A stretch of 64,000 nt of DNA from the NCBI RefSeq assembly GCF_003253565.1, contig NZ_QKUF01000013.1, forward strand, positions 1 through 64,000. Reading direction: 5' to 3'. The stretch is from Thermosporothrix hazakensis. GTDB lineage: Bacteria; Chloroflexota; Ktedonobacteria; Ktedonobacterales; Ktedonobacteraceae. The position numbers and the translations under genes were made by a program. The notes below the pieces were generated by a model. It saw only the letters and a list, made by a program, of their open reading frames with translations, searched no databases and had not been told where the DNA came from. Below, piece after piece: positions 6,852 to 16,150 of the stretch. Each line of letters starts with the position of its first letter. Positions within the stretch are counted from its first letter, which is position 1.

Positions 6852-8882
6852 TTATGACAGAAGGGCATCGAGGCTCATCCGCGCGTTTACATGGTCTGGC
6901 TGAAGCTGAAGGGCCTGCTCAAAAGCCGTTTTTGCCTCTTCAATCCTGTTGATCTGGACGAATAGCAAGCCTTTCTGATACCAGGCTGAGGCTGAGTGCG
7001 GATTGAGGCGAAGCGCTTCGTTGTATGCTTGAAGAGCTTCCCCATACTGGCGCAACTTGAGGAGAAAAAGCCCTTTCTGTTGCCAGACAGTGGCGTTCTG
7101 GGGATCGAGGCGAAGCGCTTCGTTGTAAGCCTGAAGGGCCTCTTCATAGCGCTGTAGCTTGAGCACGAGAAGCCCCTTTCGATGCCAGACAGTGGCGTTT
7201 CGGGGATCGAGGCGAAGCGTTTCGTTATAAGCCTGAAGAGCCTCTTCATAGCGCTCTAAAGCAAGGAAGGCGTCGCCCTTGATATTCCAGATTGAGGCCT
7301 GAGCGGGATCGAGGCGAAGCGTTTCTGCACACGCCTGAAGGGCCTCTTCATAGCGATTCAGAGAGAAAAGAACCTCTCCTTTGCCGTTCCAGGCATAGGT
7401 GTAGGATGGTTTAAGGCGAATGGCTTCCTCATAGGCTTGAAGAGCCGCTTCGTAGCGTCCGAGCTTGTTCAGCGCCTGCCCTTTGCCATTCCAGGCGTAA
7501 GAATAGGATGGCTTGAGGCGGATGGCTTCCTCATAGGCGGCGATCGCTTCTTCATAGCGCTGTAGACAGTAGAGAACGCTGCCCCTGGTATTCCAGGACA
7601 GGGCGTGATCTGGATTGAACCGAAGCGCCTCTTCAGCAGACCGAAGCGCCTCCTCAAAGCGATCCATATAAAACAGCGCATTGGCTTTATGATACCAGCA
7701 GAGTGCGTCAGAAGGGTGAAGACGAAGAGCCGCATTATACGCGTGTACTGCCTCTTCAAACCGCTTTAGTTCGGCGAAAAGTAGTCCTTTGTGGAACCAG
7801 GCGGAAGCATGCTCAGGATCGAAGAGAAGCGCTTTATCAAAGGCGTTCAGTGCTTCCTCGTATCGCTCAAGTTCCTGAAGTGTTTTCCCTTTGCCAATCC
7901 ATGCATCGGGGAAGCGAGGGTGACGGCTAAGAACCTGCGTAAAGGCCTGGAGCGCCTCTGCATATTCTTCTTCGGCGTACAGATGCTCGCCTGCTTTGAA
8001 GGCGGGGTCGTCCTTCGGGGAAGCTGCGACCGGATACACGCTGTCTGCGGGTTGAATATGGATGGTTGGTTCTGGCTGTTCGAGCGCCGCAAGGAAGGCT
8101 GCTATATGCGCAAAACGGTCATGACGATTCTTCGCCAGCGCTTTCAGGATGGCCTGTTCAAGATGCAGCGGAATAGTAGTATTGAGTGTGCGTGGGGGTG
8201 TTGGTGGCTCGGTTGTGTGCTTGAAGCCCATTGAGATGAAGTCAGTGGCCTCAAAGACCTTTCGTCCCGTGAGCAGTTCATAGAGTATACAGGCCAGAGC
8301 ATATTGATCACTTTGCGGACTGACCTCGCCCCGAAATTGTTCCGGGGCCATATAGGCAGGAGTACCTGCAATACTGGTAGCAACATAGCTCTGTGTGCTG
8401 AGGAGCGAGGTAATGCCAAAGTCAGCCAGAAGAGCGGTTTCTTCGTCGGCAAGAAAGATGTTTTCGGGCTTGAGGTCACGGTGAATCATCTTCTGCTGAT
8501 GCGCATAGTAGAGCGCTTGCCCGATCTGTCTGATATATTGAAGGGCCTGCGTGGGCGAAAGCGGGTGCTTGAGCCGCTGACGAAGAGAGCCCCCGGTCAT
8601 CAGCGGCGTAATCATGTAGGGCTGACCCTGAAAAAAACCGGCATCAAGGACAGTGAGAATATGGGGGTGCTGCAAGCGTTCGAGCAGTTCGGCTTCGCGT
8701 AAAAACTGTGCCTGCTCGCTTTCTCCTAATGTCTGCCGCATGATTTTGATCGCAACAACACGCCGGGTAAGATAGATATGCTGGCCCTGGTAGACCATGC
8801 CGAAGCCACCCTGTGCCAGTGGCGCGACAATTCGATAATTGCCGATCTGGCGTCCTGAAAAGAAGTCACTCTGTCCATTCAT
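6852..8882 (-). CDS. Hanks-type Ser/Thr protein kinase with TPR array
   Basis: Residues 12-270 are a complete kinase domain: glycine loop LAQGGFGMVYQG, VAIKIM with the beta-3 lysine, catalytic loop HRDLKPENIFL, DFGITS, and AGTPAYMAPEQF. All catalytic residues are present, so it should be active. Residues from about 295 to 670 are some eleven TPR units with the repeated pattern RYEEALQAYNEALRLDP. There is no transmembrane segment, so it is predicted to be cytoplasmic, with the TPR array as scaffold or substrate docking site. The start ATG follows GGAGCAGGG. The near-identical TPR units at 6960-7300 make the DNA itself repetitive and prone to unit gain or loss. Confidence 0.93.
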   Translation of the reverse strand: MNGQSDFFSGRQIGNYRIVAPLAQGGFGMVYQGQHIYLTRRVVAIKIMRQTLGESEQAQFLREAELLERLQHPHILTVLDAGFFQGQPYMITPLMTGGSLRQRLKHPLSPTQALQYIRQIGQALYYAHQQKMIHRDLKPENIFLADEETALLADFGITSLLSTQSYVATSIAGTPAYMAPEQFRGEVSPQSDQYALACILYELLTGRKVFEATDFISMGFKHTTEPPTPPRTLNTTIPLHLEQAILKALAKNRHDRFAHIAAFLAALEQPEPTIHIQPADSVYPVAASPKDDPAFKAGEHLYAEEEYAEALQAFTQVLSRHPRFPDAWIGKGKTLQELERYEEALNAFDKALLFDPEHASAWFHKGLLFAELKRFEEAVHAYNAALRLHPSDALCWYHKANALFYMDRFEEALRSAEEALRFNPDHALSWNTRGSVLYCLQRYEEAIAAYEEAIRLKPSYSYAWNGKGQALNKLGRYEAALQAYEEAIRLKPSYTYAWNGKGEVLFSLNRYEEALQACAETLRLDPAQASIWNIKGDAFLALERYEEALQAYNETLRLDPRNATVWHRKGLLVLKLQRYEEALQAYNEALRLDPQNATVWQQKGLFLLKLRQYGEALQAYNEALRLNPHSASAWYQKGLLFVQINRIEEAKTAFEQALQLQPDHVNARMSLDALLS

Positions 8883-9000
8883 GCCCTGCTCCAGAATTTG
8901 AAGGTAGCGGATACATCATTTCCGTCTTTTCCCGTTTTTGCTATTATAAGCAATGCGGAAGTGGAAGTAAAGAAAAGGGAGGGAAAGGGCGTTCAATGGA

Positions 9001-9366
9001 GTGCTTGACGCCATGCGCAGCGAGCCCATGTTCCATGAGGCGGTTCTGCATCGCGATCCGGCGTCTGAGAATCGCTTCATGCTCTATGAAACCTGGGAGA
9101 GCCATGGGGATGTCATAGGGGTCCAATTGCTGCGCCCCTATCGTCAGGCCTGGCATGAGGCGCTTCCTACTCTCCTGGAGCAGGAACGGGACATTACAAT
9201 CTGGGAGCCACTACGGGCCGATCGTAAAGGAAACATCGACAAGAAGCGCATACCTGACAAAAAACGGAGGCAGCGCTTCTTTGATGCTCTGAAGCTTCCC
9301 TCTCACTTCATCTCAGCGGGGACCCGGTTTTGTTGCCGGGTAGGGCTGACAGGGTCTTGCTTGTAA
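9001..9366 (+). pseudogene. Antibiotic biosynthesis monooxygenase domain, N-terminally truncated
   Basis: The first 75 residues (LDAMRSEPMFHEAVLHRDPASENRFMLYETWE, then YRQAWHEALPTLL, ending ITIWEPLRADR) match the ABM/quinol monooxygenase fold (PF03992). The fold's first strand and part of its first helix (about 20-25 residues) are missing. In-frame sequence upstream runs into a TAA at 8968 with no ATG, only a GTG at 9001 after an AAGGGAGGG sequence. The last 45 residues are unrelated and basic. ABM proteins are small dimeric barrels that need the missing strand, so I favour a remnant over a working gene. Confidence 0.6.
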
Positions 9367-9495
9367 GAGAGGTGCAAGTATTGAGGAGGTAGGCCAGAGA
9401 GGCTGAGAGGTATAGTGCTGGTCAGATCGCTTGATTTCTTGAGAGGCATGTCCTTTTCTGACAATCAGGTACTGTTTCGTTGATGCGCTCTATGC

Positions 9496-9539
9496 TATAA
9501 TCACCACTGTTGGGGGTGAAATAGTGTTGGGGGTGAAAT
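9496..9539 (+). promoter_or_regulatory. Promoter region with a 15-bp direct repeat ahead of the LuxR-type gene
   Basis: TATAAT at 9496-9501 is a consensus -10 with no clear -35. Just downstream, TGTTGGGGGTGAAAT occurs twice (9508-9522 and 9525-9539), 17 bp apart, in the leader of the MalT-like gene. The repeat may be a regulator site, or a duplicated GGGGGTGA ribosome-binding decoy; the real ribosome site (GAAAGG) is closer to the ATG at 9559. Confidence 0.4.
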
Positions 9540-9558
9540 CAATTGAAAGGTCAGTGCT

Positions 9559-12500
9559 ATGCCCAAACCATCCATCCATGTGCTCCTCTGGTCAGGGACA
9601 GGCGATACCTATGACCTCTTTACTCACGGCCAACTCAGTCTGCATTTTACCCGAGATGATGAGGAAGCATGGAGGGTTTGGCTTGCCGATCAGACCTCAT
9701 TCTCTTTTCAGGGGCAGTGTGGTCGCCTCAGTCTCCTCAAGGAGCCCAGAGCACGGGGTGAAAGCTACTGGTATGCCTATCACTACACTCCTCAGAAGAG
9801 CTCCAAGCGCTATGTAGGACGTACTGCCGCTGTGACGCTTGCTCGCTTAGAACAGATCGCTCAGTCCTTCCAGCCCGCTCCAAAGCAGAAAACACCCCGG
9901 GCAACTCCACGTGACGATAGAAAAGCCGCGGCTTCACACCGTGCACAGGCTGAGCCCGTTCCAGGTATGCCACTGCTCGCCTCCAGGCTTCGGCCTCCAA
10001 AGCTGCCACCCTCGATCATCGAGCGCTCACGGTTGCTTGACCTGCTCGATGTGGGACGGCGCCATCAATTGACCTTGCTTCAGGCGCCGGCAGGTTTTGG
10101 CAAAACGACATTGGTTGGACAATGGGTCGCTTTGCGCATGGCAGACCCGCATTTCCCGGCTGTCGCCTGGGTTTCACTGGAGCCAGAGGATACTGATCCG
10201 GTGCAATTCTGGCGCTATGTGCTTACGGCCTGTCAGAGCTTTCAGCCTGATCTTGGCCTCACCGCTCTTGCCCAACTTGCTGGCTCGCAGCAGCCATCGC
10301 TCATCACGCTCTTGACACACTGGCTGAATGAACTGGAGAATCTCCCGGGTGAGTACCTGCTGATCCTGGATGACTATCATGTGATCAATGAACCAGATAT
10401 TCATACGTCTCTGACCTTTTTCATTGAACACCTGCCCTCTTCCCTGCATCTGATTGTGATCAGTCGCAGTGATCCCCCGCTCTCACTTGCACGCTGGCAT
10501 GCCAGAGGCGGTATCCAGAAAATCAAGGCCCTCGATTTGCGCTTTTCTCCCGAGGAAACGGCTGTTTTTCTGGAGCAAGAATTGACGCGTCCTCTCTCTG
10601 AGCAGATGGTTCAGCGTCTCACTGCCCACCTGGAGGGCTGGCCTGTGGGGCTGCGTCTGCTCCTGCTCACCTTGCAGGGACACGCCAATCCGCAGGAGAT
10701 TGAGCGCCACCTGACCGATCTGGCGGGCCATCAAAACTTACTGCTGGACTATTTCGTGAATGAGGTCCTTATCTCGCAACCGGAATCGGTGCAGCGCTTC
10801 CTGCTACAGACCAGCATGCTCAGCCGTCTGACTGGCTCCCTCTGTGATGAAGTGCTGGAGAGGCAGGAGAGCGAGACATTGCTGACCGCGATCGAGCGCG
10901 CCGGACTGTTTCTGACCACGCTGGATATGGGGAGACAGTGGTATCGCTATCATGCTCTTTTTGCTGAAGCGATGTATGCCGAGGCGCGTAAGCAGCTAGG
11001 AGAGACGGTCTTGCGGGACGTTTCTCTCAAAGCGAGTCAGTGGTATGAGCAACGAGGCTTTCTTTCTGATGCGATCGAGGCCGCTTTGAAGGCCGAAGCA
11101 TTTGAGCACGCTGCCGGGCTGATCGAGCGCTTTCTGCTCCCGCAAAGCTGGCGTAACGAGTATCATACTCTGCGCCGCTGGCTGGCCCGCCTCCCGGAAG
11201 AACTGTTGCGCACTCACCCGAATCTCAGTCTGGTGTACGCGATGGCGCTGTACTTCACGTCCGACCGCAGCGCGTCCCAGACCCGCCAGAGCATGCAAAG
11301 GCCGCTCCAGATAGCCGAGCAAGGACTTGAGGGGACCTCGAATCAGAACAAGCGTGGGGCTGCGCTGGTACTGCGTGCGCATTTAAGCTTCTTTCATGGC
11401 GATTTCCTGCATGCATTCCACCTGGCCCGGCTGGCGCTGACTTTGCTCCCCAAAGAGGATCGTCAATGGCGTGCTCCCACGCTTACCCTGATCGCACTGG
11501 AAGAAGCACTTTCCGGTCAGGTCATCAAGGCCAGAGAGACAGCTTTACAGGCTCGTCTGCTCTGTGAAGAGGTGGAATCGCTGCCTGCCACATTGATGGC
11601 AACGCTCGCGTTAGCAGAAGCCAGTTTTGGCAAAGGTGAGCTGCATCAGGCTGCTCGCTATTATTCGCAGGTCCTTGTTCGAGGAGCCGAGCGTCAGGAT
11701 CTTGTTCAGCTCCAACTGACCAGAGAGACGGGGGTAAAAGAAAGCTTCTACGAGCGGCAAGCCCTCTATGGCCTTGCGCAGCTCTCCTATGAGTGGAATG
11801 ATCTGGATGCAACAAGCCAGTACTTGCAAAAGGCGGAAGAACTGGGCAGATCCCCGGCAGAAGAGGTTCACCTGCTGGCAGGCGGTATACTGCTCCTGGC
11901 GCGTCTCTGTTATGCGCGTGGAGAAACACAGCAAGCCCTGGAGGCGCTTGCGGAATGCGAGGCTCTGGTCCATTCGCGGCAGTTCCTGCGCGAAGTTCGT
12001 GCCTGTCAGGCCAGAATTGAACTGGCCCTGGGCAACCTGAGTCCCGTAGAGCACTGGTCTGTTACCTATATGCAACAGAATGATGACCTTCCCTTCATAC
12101 GACGTGAAGAGGAGGCGCTTCTGTTCATTCGTTTTCAGCTCGCGAAGGGCAATGATGTGCTTCACCTGCTTGCCCCCTGGAAAGCGACAGCGGAGGCTCA
12201 GGGGCGTGGGCGTAGCCTGCTGGAAATCTTGCTGCTTGAGGCGCTGGCCTACTTCAAGCAGAAAGACATCTCTCGGGCCACGCTTACGCTGAAAGAAGCA
12301 TTGGCACTGGCGCAACCGGAGGACTATCAACGGCTCTTCCTGGATGAAGGGGAGGCGATGGAGAATCTCTTGAAAACGGCACTATCCTCGATCCGTGAAA
12401 CAGCGCTTGTTGCCTATGGGCGCAAGTTGCTGCTCGCTTTCGGGCGCCCCCGGAGGCAAGAGGAGCCACATTCCGCGCAGAACTCCCTCGTTGAGCTGCT

Positions 12501-12684
12501 TTCTCCACAGGAGCTACGTGTCCTTCGCCTGTTGGTGCAGAGGCGCTCTAATCCAGAGATTGCCCGCGAGCTGGTAGTCTCTCTGAATACGATCAAGACA
12601 CAGATAAGAAGCATCTACCGCAAGCTAGGGGTGAATACGCGTCAGGAGGCCTGTGATATCGCTCATCAATACCGGCTGCTCTGA
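9559..12684 (+). CDS. MalT-like (LAL) LuxR family transcriptional regulator
   Basis: The protein is 1041 residues. Residues 1-110 form a small extra domain (HVLLWSGTGDTYDLFTHGQL, YWYAYHYTPQKSSKRYVGRT) that seems specific to this lineage. A STAND-type ATPase follows, with Walker A APAGFGKTTL near 175-185 and Walker B YLLILDDYHVI near 270-280. The middle (about 500-900) is helical TPR-like repeat. The C-terminus is a GerE/LuxR helix-turn-helix: LSPQELRVLRLLVQRRSNPEIARELVVSLNTIKTQIRSIYRKLGV. MalT-like proteins activate transcription after binding an inducer and ATP. The next genes (SnoaL-like, two SDRs) are possible targets, but this is not shown by the sequence. Confidence 0.9.
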   Translation: MPKPSIHVLLWSGTGDTYDLFTHGQLSLHFTRDDEEAWRVWLADQTSFSFQGQCGRLSLLKEPRARGESYWYAYHYTPQKSSKRYVGRTAAVTLARLEQIAQSFQPAPKQKTPRATPRDDRKAAASHRAQAEPVPGMPLLASRLRPPKLPPSIIERSRLLDLLDVGRRHQLTLLQAPAGFGKTTLVGQWVALRMADPHFPAVAWVSLEPEDTDPVQFWRYVLTACQSFQPDLGLTALAQLAGSQQPSLITLLTHWLNELENLPGEYLLILDDYHVINEPDIHTSLTFFIEHLPSSLHLIVISRSDPPLSLARWHARGGIQKIKALDLRFSPEETAVFLEQELTRPLSEQMVQRLTAHLEGWPVGLRLLLLTLQGHANPQEIERHLTDLAGHQNLLLDYFVNEVLISQPESVQRFLLQTSMLSRLTGSLCDEVLERQESETLLTAIERAGLFLTTLDMGRQWYRYHALFAEAMYAEARKQLGETVLRDVSLKASQWYEQRGFLSDAIEAALKAEAFEHAAGLIERFLLPQSWRNEYHTLRRWLARLPEELLRTHPNLSLVYAMALYFTSDRSASQTRQSMQRPLQIAEQGLEGTSNQNKRGAALVLRAHLSFFHGDFLHAFHLARLALTLLPKEDRQWRAPTLTLIALEEALSGQVIKARETALQARLLCEEVESLPATLMATLALAEASFGKGELHQAARYYSQVLVRGAERQDLVQLQLTRETGVKESFYERQALYGLAQLSYEWNDLDATSQYLQKAEELGRSPAEEVHLLAGGILLLARLCYARGETQQALEALAECEALVHSRQFLREVRACQARIELALGNLSPVEHWSVTYMQQNDDLPFIRREEEALLFIRFQLAKGNDVLHLLAPWKATAEAQGRGRSLLEILLLEALAYFKQKDISRATLTLKEALALAQPEDYQRLFLDEGEAMENLLKTALSSIRETALVAYGRKLLLAFGRPRRQEEPHSAQNSLVELLSPQELRVLRLLVQRRSNPEIARELVVSLNTIKTQIRSIYRKLGVNTRQEACDIAHQYRLL

Positions 12685-12774
12685 TTCCTCCGGATATGGA
12701 GCCGGGCTTTCACCCTTCGGAATCACCCACAACGATACTCCCACAGGTTGATGTTGAATCACCCTCTCTCTTTC

Positions 12775-12826
12775 TATACTTGTTCTCAGAAGGACGCGAC
12801 AACGTGTCCATCCACTTCTGAGAACA
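12775..12826 (+). promoter_or_regulatory. Inverted repeat at the promoter of the SnoaL-like gene
   Basis: A TATACT at 12775-12780 is followed at once by a perfect 12-bp inverted repeat, TGTTCTCAGAAG (12781-12792) with CTTCTGAGAACA (12815-12826). Its position at the expected transcription start suggests an operator, or a 5' hairpin in the mRNA. The gene starts 20 bp further on at 12847. Confidence 0.5.
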
Positions 12827-12846
12827 GAGAAAGAGAGAAACTCACA

Positions 12847-13266
12847 ATGGAAAACGTCACAACAATTGACGAGCAGGCAATTCGTTCACTGTATCAGCAG
12901 CTTATCGATGCATGGAACAACGGAGATGGGCAGGCGTACGGAGCTGTCTTCACCGAAGATGCAAGCTATGTCGATGTCACCGGCACCAACACGCAGGGAA
13001 GGCACGCGATTAGCGCTTCGCACCAGCACATGTTTCAAACATTCCTCAAGGGAAGCCAACTCGTAGCAACTATTACCAGTATTCGTTTTCTGCGCCCTGA
13101 TGTCGCACTGCTTCATGTCCTGGGCAATACGCTGCTTCCCGGACAGACCGAGCTGGCCCCGGATCGCGCCACGATGGAGACGGCCATTGCGGTCAAAGAG
13201 CAGGGGGAATGGCTCTTTGCGGCTCTCCAAAACACCCGCATCATGCAGATGCCGCCGAGACAGTAA
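12847..13266 (+). CDS. SnoaL-like / SgcJ-EcaC family protein
   Basis: The 139-residue protein has the NTF2-like cone fold signature of the SgcJ/EcaC (DUF4440-like) group: IRSLYQQLIDAWNNGDGQAYGAVFTEDASYVDVTG, then the strand-rich half ending WLFAALQNTRIM. Family members act as small hydroxylases, isomerases or steroid-binding proteins, and the substrate is not predictable. The frame extends upstream to 12748, but the ATG at 12847 is chosen because GAGAGAAACTC precedes it and the first residues match the fold start. It may be transcribed with the SDR genes, although a stem-loop separates them. Confidence 0.8.
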   Translation: MENVTTIDEQAIRSLYQQLIDAWNNGDGQAYGAVFTEDASYVDVTGTNTQGRHAISASHQHMFQTFLKGSQLVATITSIRFLRPDVALLHVLGNTLLPGQTELAPDRATMETAIAVKEQGEWLFAALQNTRIMQMPPRQ

Positions 13267-13305
13267 TACCTGTATCACTGCCTGAAAAAAAGGCATACAC
13301 CAGAG

Positions 13306-13348
13306 AGTCACAGCCGCTAACGTGGGACTCTTCCACGAGCGGCTGACT
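13306..13348 (+). terminator. Two-tier stem-loop between SnoaL-like and SDR genes
   Basis: AGCCGCT (13312-13318) pairs with AGCGGCT (13338-13344), enclosing a second stem CGTGG/CCACG (13321-13325 with 13333-13337); flanking AGTC/GACT extends it with a one-base bulge. No T-run follows, so it could be a processing or stability element and not a terminator. Confidence 0.4.
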
Positions 13349-13379
13349 CCCCGGGTACTGATGAAAGGATCTCTCAGCA

Positions 13380-14111
13380 ATGTCTTCTCAGTCAAAGAAG
13401 ATTGCGCTCGTCACAGGAGCCAATCAAGGCATCGGTCTGGAAATTGCCCGTCAACTTGGAGAACAGGGGATCACGGTTCTGATTGGAGCACGCAATACCG
13501 CCCGGGGAGAAGAGGCCGCGAGGGGGCTCAACGCTGATGGTCTGCTTGCTTCTGCCCTGTATCTGGATGTGACCGCTCAGCAGAGCATCGAAAATGCAGC
13601 GCGTTGGCTTTCGGAGACGTATGGCAGGCTTGATATCCTGGTCAACAACGCGGCTATTGCTCCTTCAACATGGAGACCCGCGAGTGACGTTCCTCTTGAA
13701 GAGGTACGCGCTCTGTATGAAACCAATGTATTTGGACTGCTTGCTGTAACTCAGGCGATGCTCCCGTTGTTGCGTCGTTCCAGCGCTGGACGCATTGTCA
13801 ACATATCAAGTGGGATGGCCTCGCTCAGCCGAATGAGTCAGGTGCCTCCTGAAATCTTGCAAGCGTTTCCAGTGTCCCTTGCTTCATCAAAGACGACAGT
13901 CAACGCGCTCACCCTTTTTCTTGCCAAAGAATTAGAGCGCACAGGAATCAAGGTGAACGCCGTTGATCCAGGACCTACAGCAACTGCCAGGAACCCTCGG
14001 GGATCTCGGACGCCACAGCAGGCTGCGCGGGTGGCGGTGCATTTCGCGACCATAGCCGATGATGGACCGACGGGCGGATTTTTTGATGAAAATGGATCAC
14101 TTCCCTGGTAA
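13380..14111 (+). CDS. SDR family protein lacking the catalytic tyrosine
   Basis: The 243-residue protein has the Rossmann signature VTGANQGIGLEIARQL (TGxxxGIG), LDVTA, NNAAIAPS in place of NNAG, and VNISSGMASL with the catalytic Ser. At the active site the expected YxxxK is LASSK: Leu167 replaces Tyr and Lys171 remains. The rest (VNAVDPGPTATAR) is intact, and the overall form is that of the carbonyl-reductase-like SDRs with an extended active-site loop. Loss of Tyr normally abolishes SDR catalysis, so it may be a binding protein or an altered enzyme. It starts at ATG after GAAAGGA and precedes a second SDR by 66 bp on the same strand. Confidence 0.88.
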   Translation: MSSQSKKIALVTGANQGIGLEIARQLGEQGITVLIGARNTARGEEAARGLNADGLLASALYLDVTAQQSIENAARWLSETYGRLDILVNNAAIAPSTWRPASDVPLEEVRALYETNVFGLLAVTQAMLPLLRRSSAGRIVNISSGMASLSRMSQVPPEILQAFPVSLASSKTTVNALTLFLAKELERTGIKVNAVDPGPTATARNPRGSRTPQQAARVAVHFATIADDGPTGGFFDENGSLPW

Positions 14112-14177
14112 TTCAGCGTGTTGTTTCATTCCATAACCTGATAAAGTGCATGATTTAGAGAAAAAAGGAGATTACAC

Positions 14178-14960
14178 ATGGATTTACAGCTACAACAGAG
14201 AACAGTACTGGTCACCGGCAGTTCCGCAGGGATAGGAAGAGCGACCGCGATTGCGTTTGGACAAGAGGGGGCGCGGGTAGCCGTGACGTATCAGAAGAAT
14301 AGAGAAGGGGCGGAGCAAACGGCAGCAAGCGTCAGGGAAGCCGGAGGTGAAGCACTGGTTGTGCATTATGATTTAGGCGATGATGACTCGATATATCAGG
14401 CAATACGGCAGATCAACGAGCAGTGGGGAACGATCGATATCCTGGTTCATAATGCAGCGGATATGCTTGCCATTGATGGGACAAAAACGACAAATGATGC
14501 GTCAGATCCACTGTTCGAAACCGTTGAGCCCGCACGCTGGCGACCCGCGATCCGGACAGGATTAGAGGGCGCCTACCTGACGACTCAATATGTGCTTCCC
14601 GGAATGCGAACACAGCAGTGGGGACGAATTGTGTACATTTCCTCAACGGTTGTGGAGAATGGCATCCCTGGAATGGCGGCTTATGCCTCTTCTAAAGCCG
14701 GTCTCCACGGTCTGGCGCAAACGCTCGCTCACGAGGTAGGGCCATTGAATATTCTGACCAATATTGTCATGCCCGGAGTTGTGTTGACACAACGCACCAG
14801 GAACTCGATGCCAGAGGAAATTCTAGGATATGCGGTCCAGCAGGTTCCCACGCGCCGCTTCGCTGAACCGGAGGATGTGGCATCACTGGTGGTTTTCCTG
14901 GCCTCGGGCCGCAATCAGCAGATCAATGGTGAAGTGGTCCGTGTGAGCGGTGGCGCCTGA
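14178..14960 (+). CDS. SDR family oxidoreductase (FabG-like)
   Basis: The 260-residue classical SDR has VTGSSAGIGRATAIAF at the nucleotide-binding turn, LVHNAAD as the structural motif, YISSTVV with the catalytic Ser, and YASSK as the intact Tyr-Lys pair. It continues with LNILTNIVMPGVVLTQRT and ends with VVFLASGRNQQINGEVVRVSGG, typical of FabG-like enzymes that end at the C-terminal dimer strand. It probably reduces a ketone with NAD(P)H; the substrate is unknown. A strong AAAAAGGAG precedes the ATG. It is likely co-transcribed with the tyrosine-less SDR upstream, which makes a catalytic plus accessory pair conceivable. Confidence 0.9.
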   Translation: MDLQLQQRTVLVTGSSAGIGRATAIAFGQEGARVAVTYQKNREGAEQTAASVREAGGEALVVHYDLGDDDSIYQAIRQINEQWGTIDILVHNAADMLAIDGTKTTNDASDPLFETVEPARWRPAIRTGLEGAYLTTQYVLPGMRTQQWGRIVYISSTVVENGIPGMAAYASSKAGLHGLAQTLAHEVGPLNILTNIVMPGVVLTQRTRNSMPEEILGYAVQQVPTRRFAEPEDVASLVVFLASGRNQQINGEVVRVSGGA

Positions 14961-15114
14961 TCTCCGTATGTCTCTGGCTTCAGTACTGAGGTGTGGAAGA
15001 GGGAACATCGGGTCAGGCTGTGCCCTCTTCTTCCTGCTCATCGTGGTCCGATAATGACAGCTTTCACAAGCAGGAAAGGGGAAATAGAAGATGCCCCGGT
15101 TCCATAAGGAAAGA

Positions 15115-15149
15115 GCCCATCACCACCGGGGAGAGATGTGGTGATGGGC
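15115..15149 (-). terminator. Terminator-like hairpin after the esterase gene
   Basis: A perfect 12-bp stem GCCCATCACCAC / GTGGTGATGGGC with an 11-base loop lies 12 bp beyond the stop of the minus-strand esterase. On that strand it is followed by CTCTTTCCTTA, a modest T-rich tail. It could also end the plus-strand SDR transcript. Confidence 0.65.
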
Positions 15150-15160
15150 CTGAGACTGGC

Positions 15161-16150
15161 TTAGGCCTGAGATGGTTGTGTAAAGACGGTGCGCAATGTG
15201 TCGCATACCTGCTCAAGAGCTGCAAGTGCGACAGGCGTGCGAACAATTGGATGAAGCAGCAAGAGATCATGAATGGCCCCGAGATAACGGGTGGCGATGA
15301 CAGGCACTCCAGCCTGCATGAGCTTGTGTGCGTAAGCCTCTCCCTCATCGCGCAGGACATCGTTCTCATTGGTGATAACCAATGCGGGAGGCAGACCGCG
15401 TAATTGCTCCAGAGAGGCGCGGAGGGGAGAGGCTGTGATCTCGTTCCTTTGTGATGAGGGAGCATAACTGTCCCAGAACCAGATCATGGCCTGTCGTGTG
15501 AGCCAATAGCCATCATCCCCAAATTGCTGATAGGAGGACGTGTCAAAGCGAGCATCGGTGACCGGGTAACAAAGAACCTGGAAATCAATGTGAGGTCCCC
15601 CACGCTCTTTAGCTAGCAGACAGGTGACAGTGGCCATATTCCCCCCGGCACTATCGCCTGCAACTGCCAGATGCGAGTTATCGACGCCTACTGCCGATCT
15701 ATTCTCGGCAATCCATTTGGTAGCCGCATATGCCTGTTCAATGACAGTCGGATATTGGGCCTCAGGAGAGCGATTATAGTCGACAAAGAGCACGGTTGCC
15801 TGAGCTCTGGTAGCGATGTGGCTGACAAGATGACGATGCGTTTCAATATCGCCGAGGACCCACCCGCCACCATGAAAGTAGATGACGCCGGGCAAGGCGC
15901 CCTGTGCTCCTTGTGGACGAATGATTTGTAAAGAGACGGTGCCCGTTGGTCCACAAGGAAGGGTTCGCTGCTCCACATCTACCGCGGGCAGCGGAGGTGA
16001 GACAGAGCGCTGTAAGGAGAGCAAGACATTTCGGGCCTCAGTGGGCGAAAGGGTGTAGAGTGGCGGGCCTCCCTGGGACTCCAAACCAGTAAGAAAAGCA
16101 ACAATCTGAGGATCGAGCTGTTCGACACGGCTCTTGAGAGCTGTTTTCAT
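15161..16150 (-). CDS. Alpha/beta hydrolase, HSL-type esterase
   Basis: The 329-residue protein has the hormone-sensitive-lipase (family IV) layout. The oxyanion motif HGGGWVLGD sits near 97-105, the nucleophile elbow GDSAGGNMA near 168-176 holds the catalytic Ser, NENDVLRDEGEAY near 266 holds the Asp, and AIHDLLLL near 296 holds the His. Such enzymes hydrolyse short-chain acyl esters and lactones in the cytoplasm. No signal peptide is present. A good AGGAG precedes the ATG. It is convergent with the SDR genes and stands alone; the region upstream to 16.6 kb has no gene. Confidence 0.92.
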   Translation of the reverse strand: MKTALKSRVEQLDPQIVAFLTGLESQGGPPLYTLSPTEARNVLLSLQRSVSPPLPAVDVEQRTLPCGPTGTVSLQIIRPQGAQGALPGVIYFHGGGWVLGDIETHRHLVSHIATRAQATVLFVDYNRSPEAQYPTVIEQAYAATKWIAENRSAVGVDNSHLAVAGDSAGGNMATVTCLLAKERGGPHIDFQVLCYPVTDARFDTSSYQQFGDDGYWLTRQAMIWFWDSYAPSSQRNEITASPLRASLEQLRGLPPALVITNENDVLRDEGEAYAHKLMQAGVPVIATRYLGAIHDLLLLHPIVRTPVALAALEQVCDTLRTVFTQPSQA

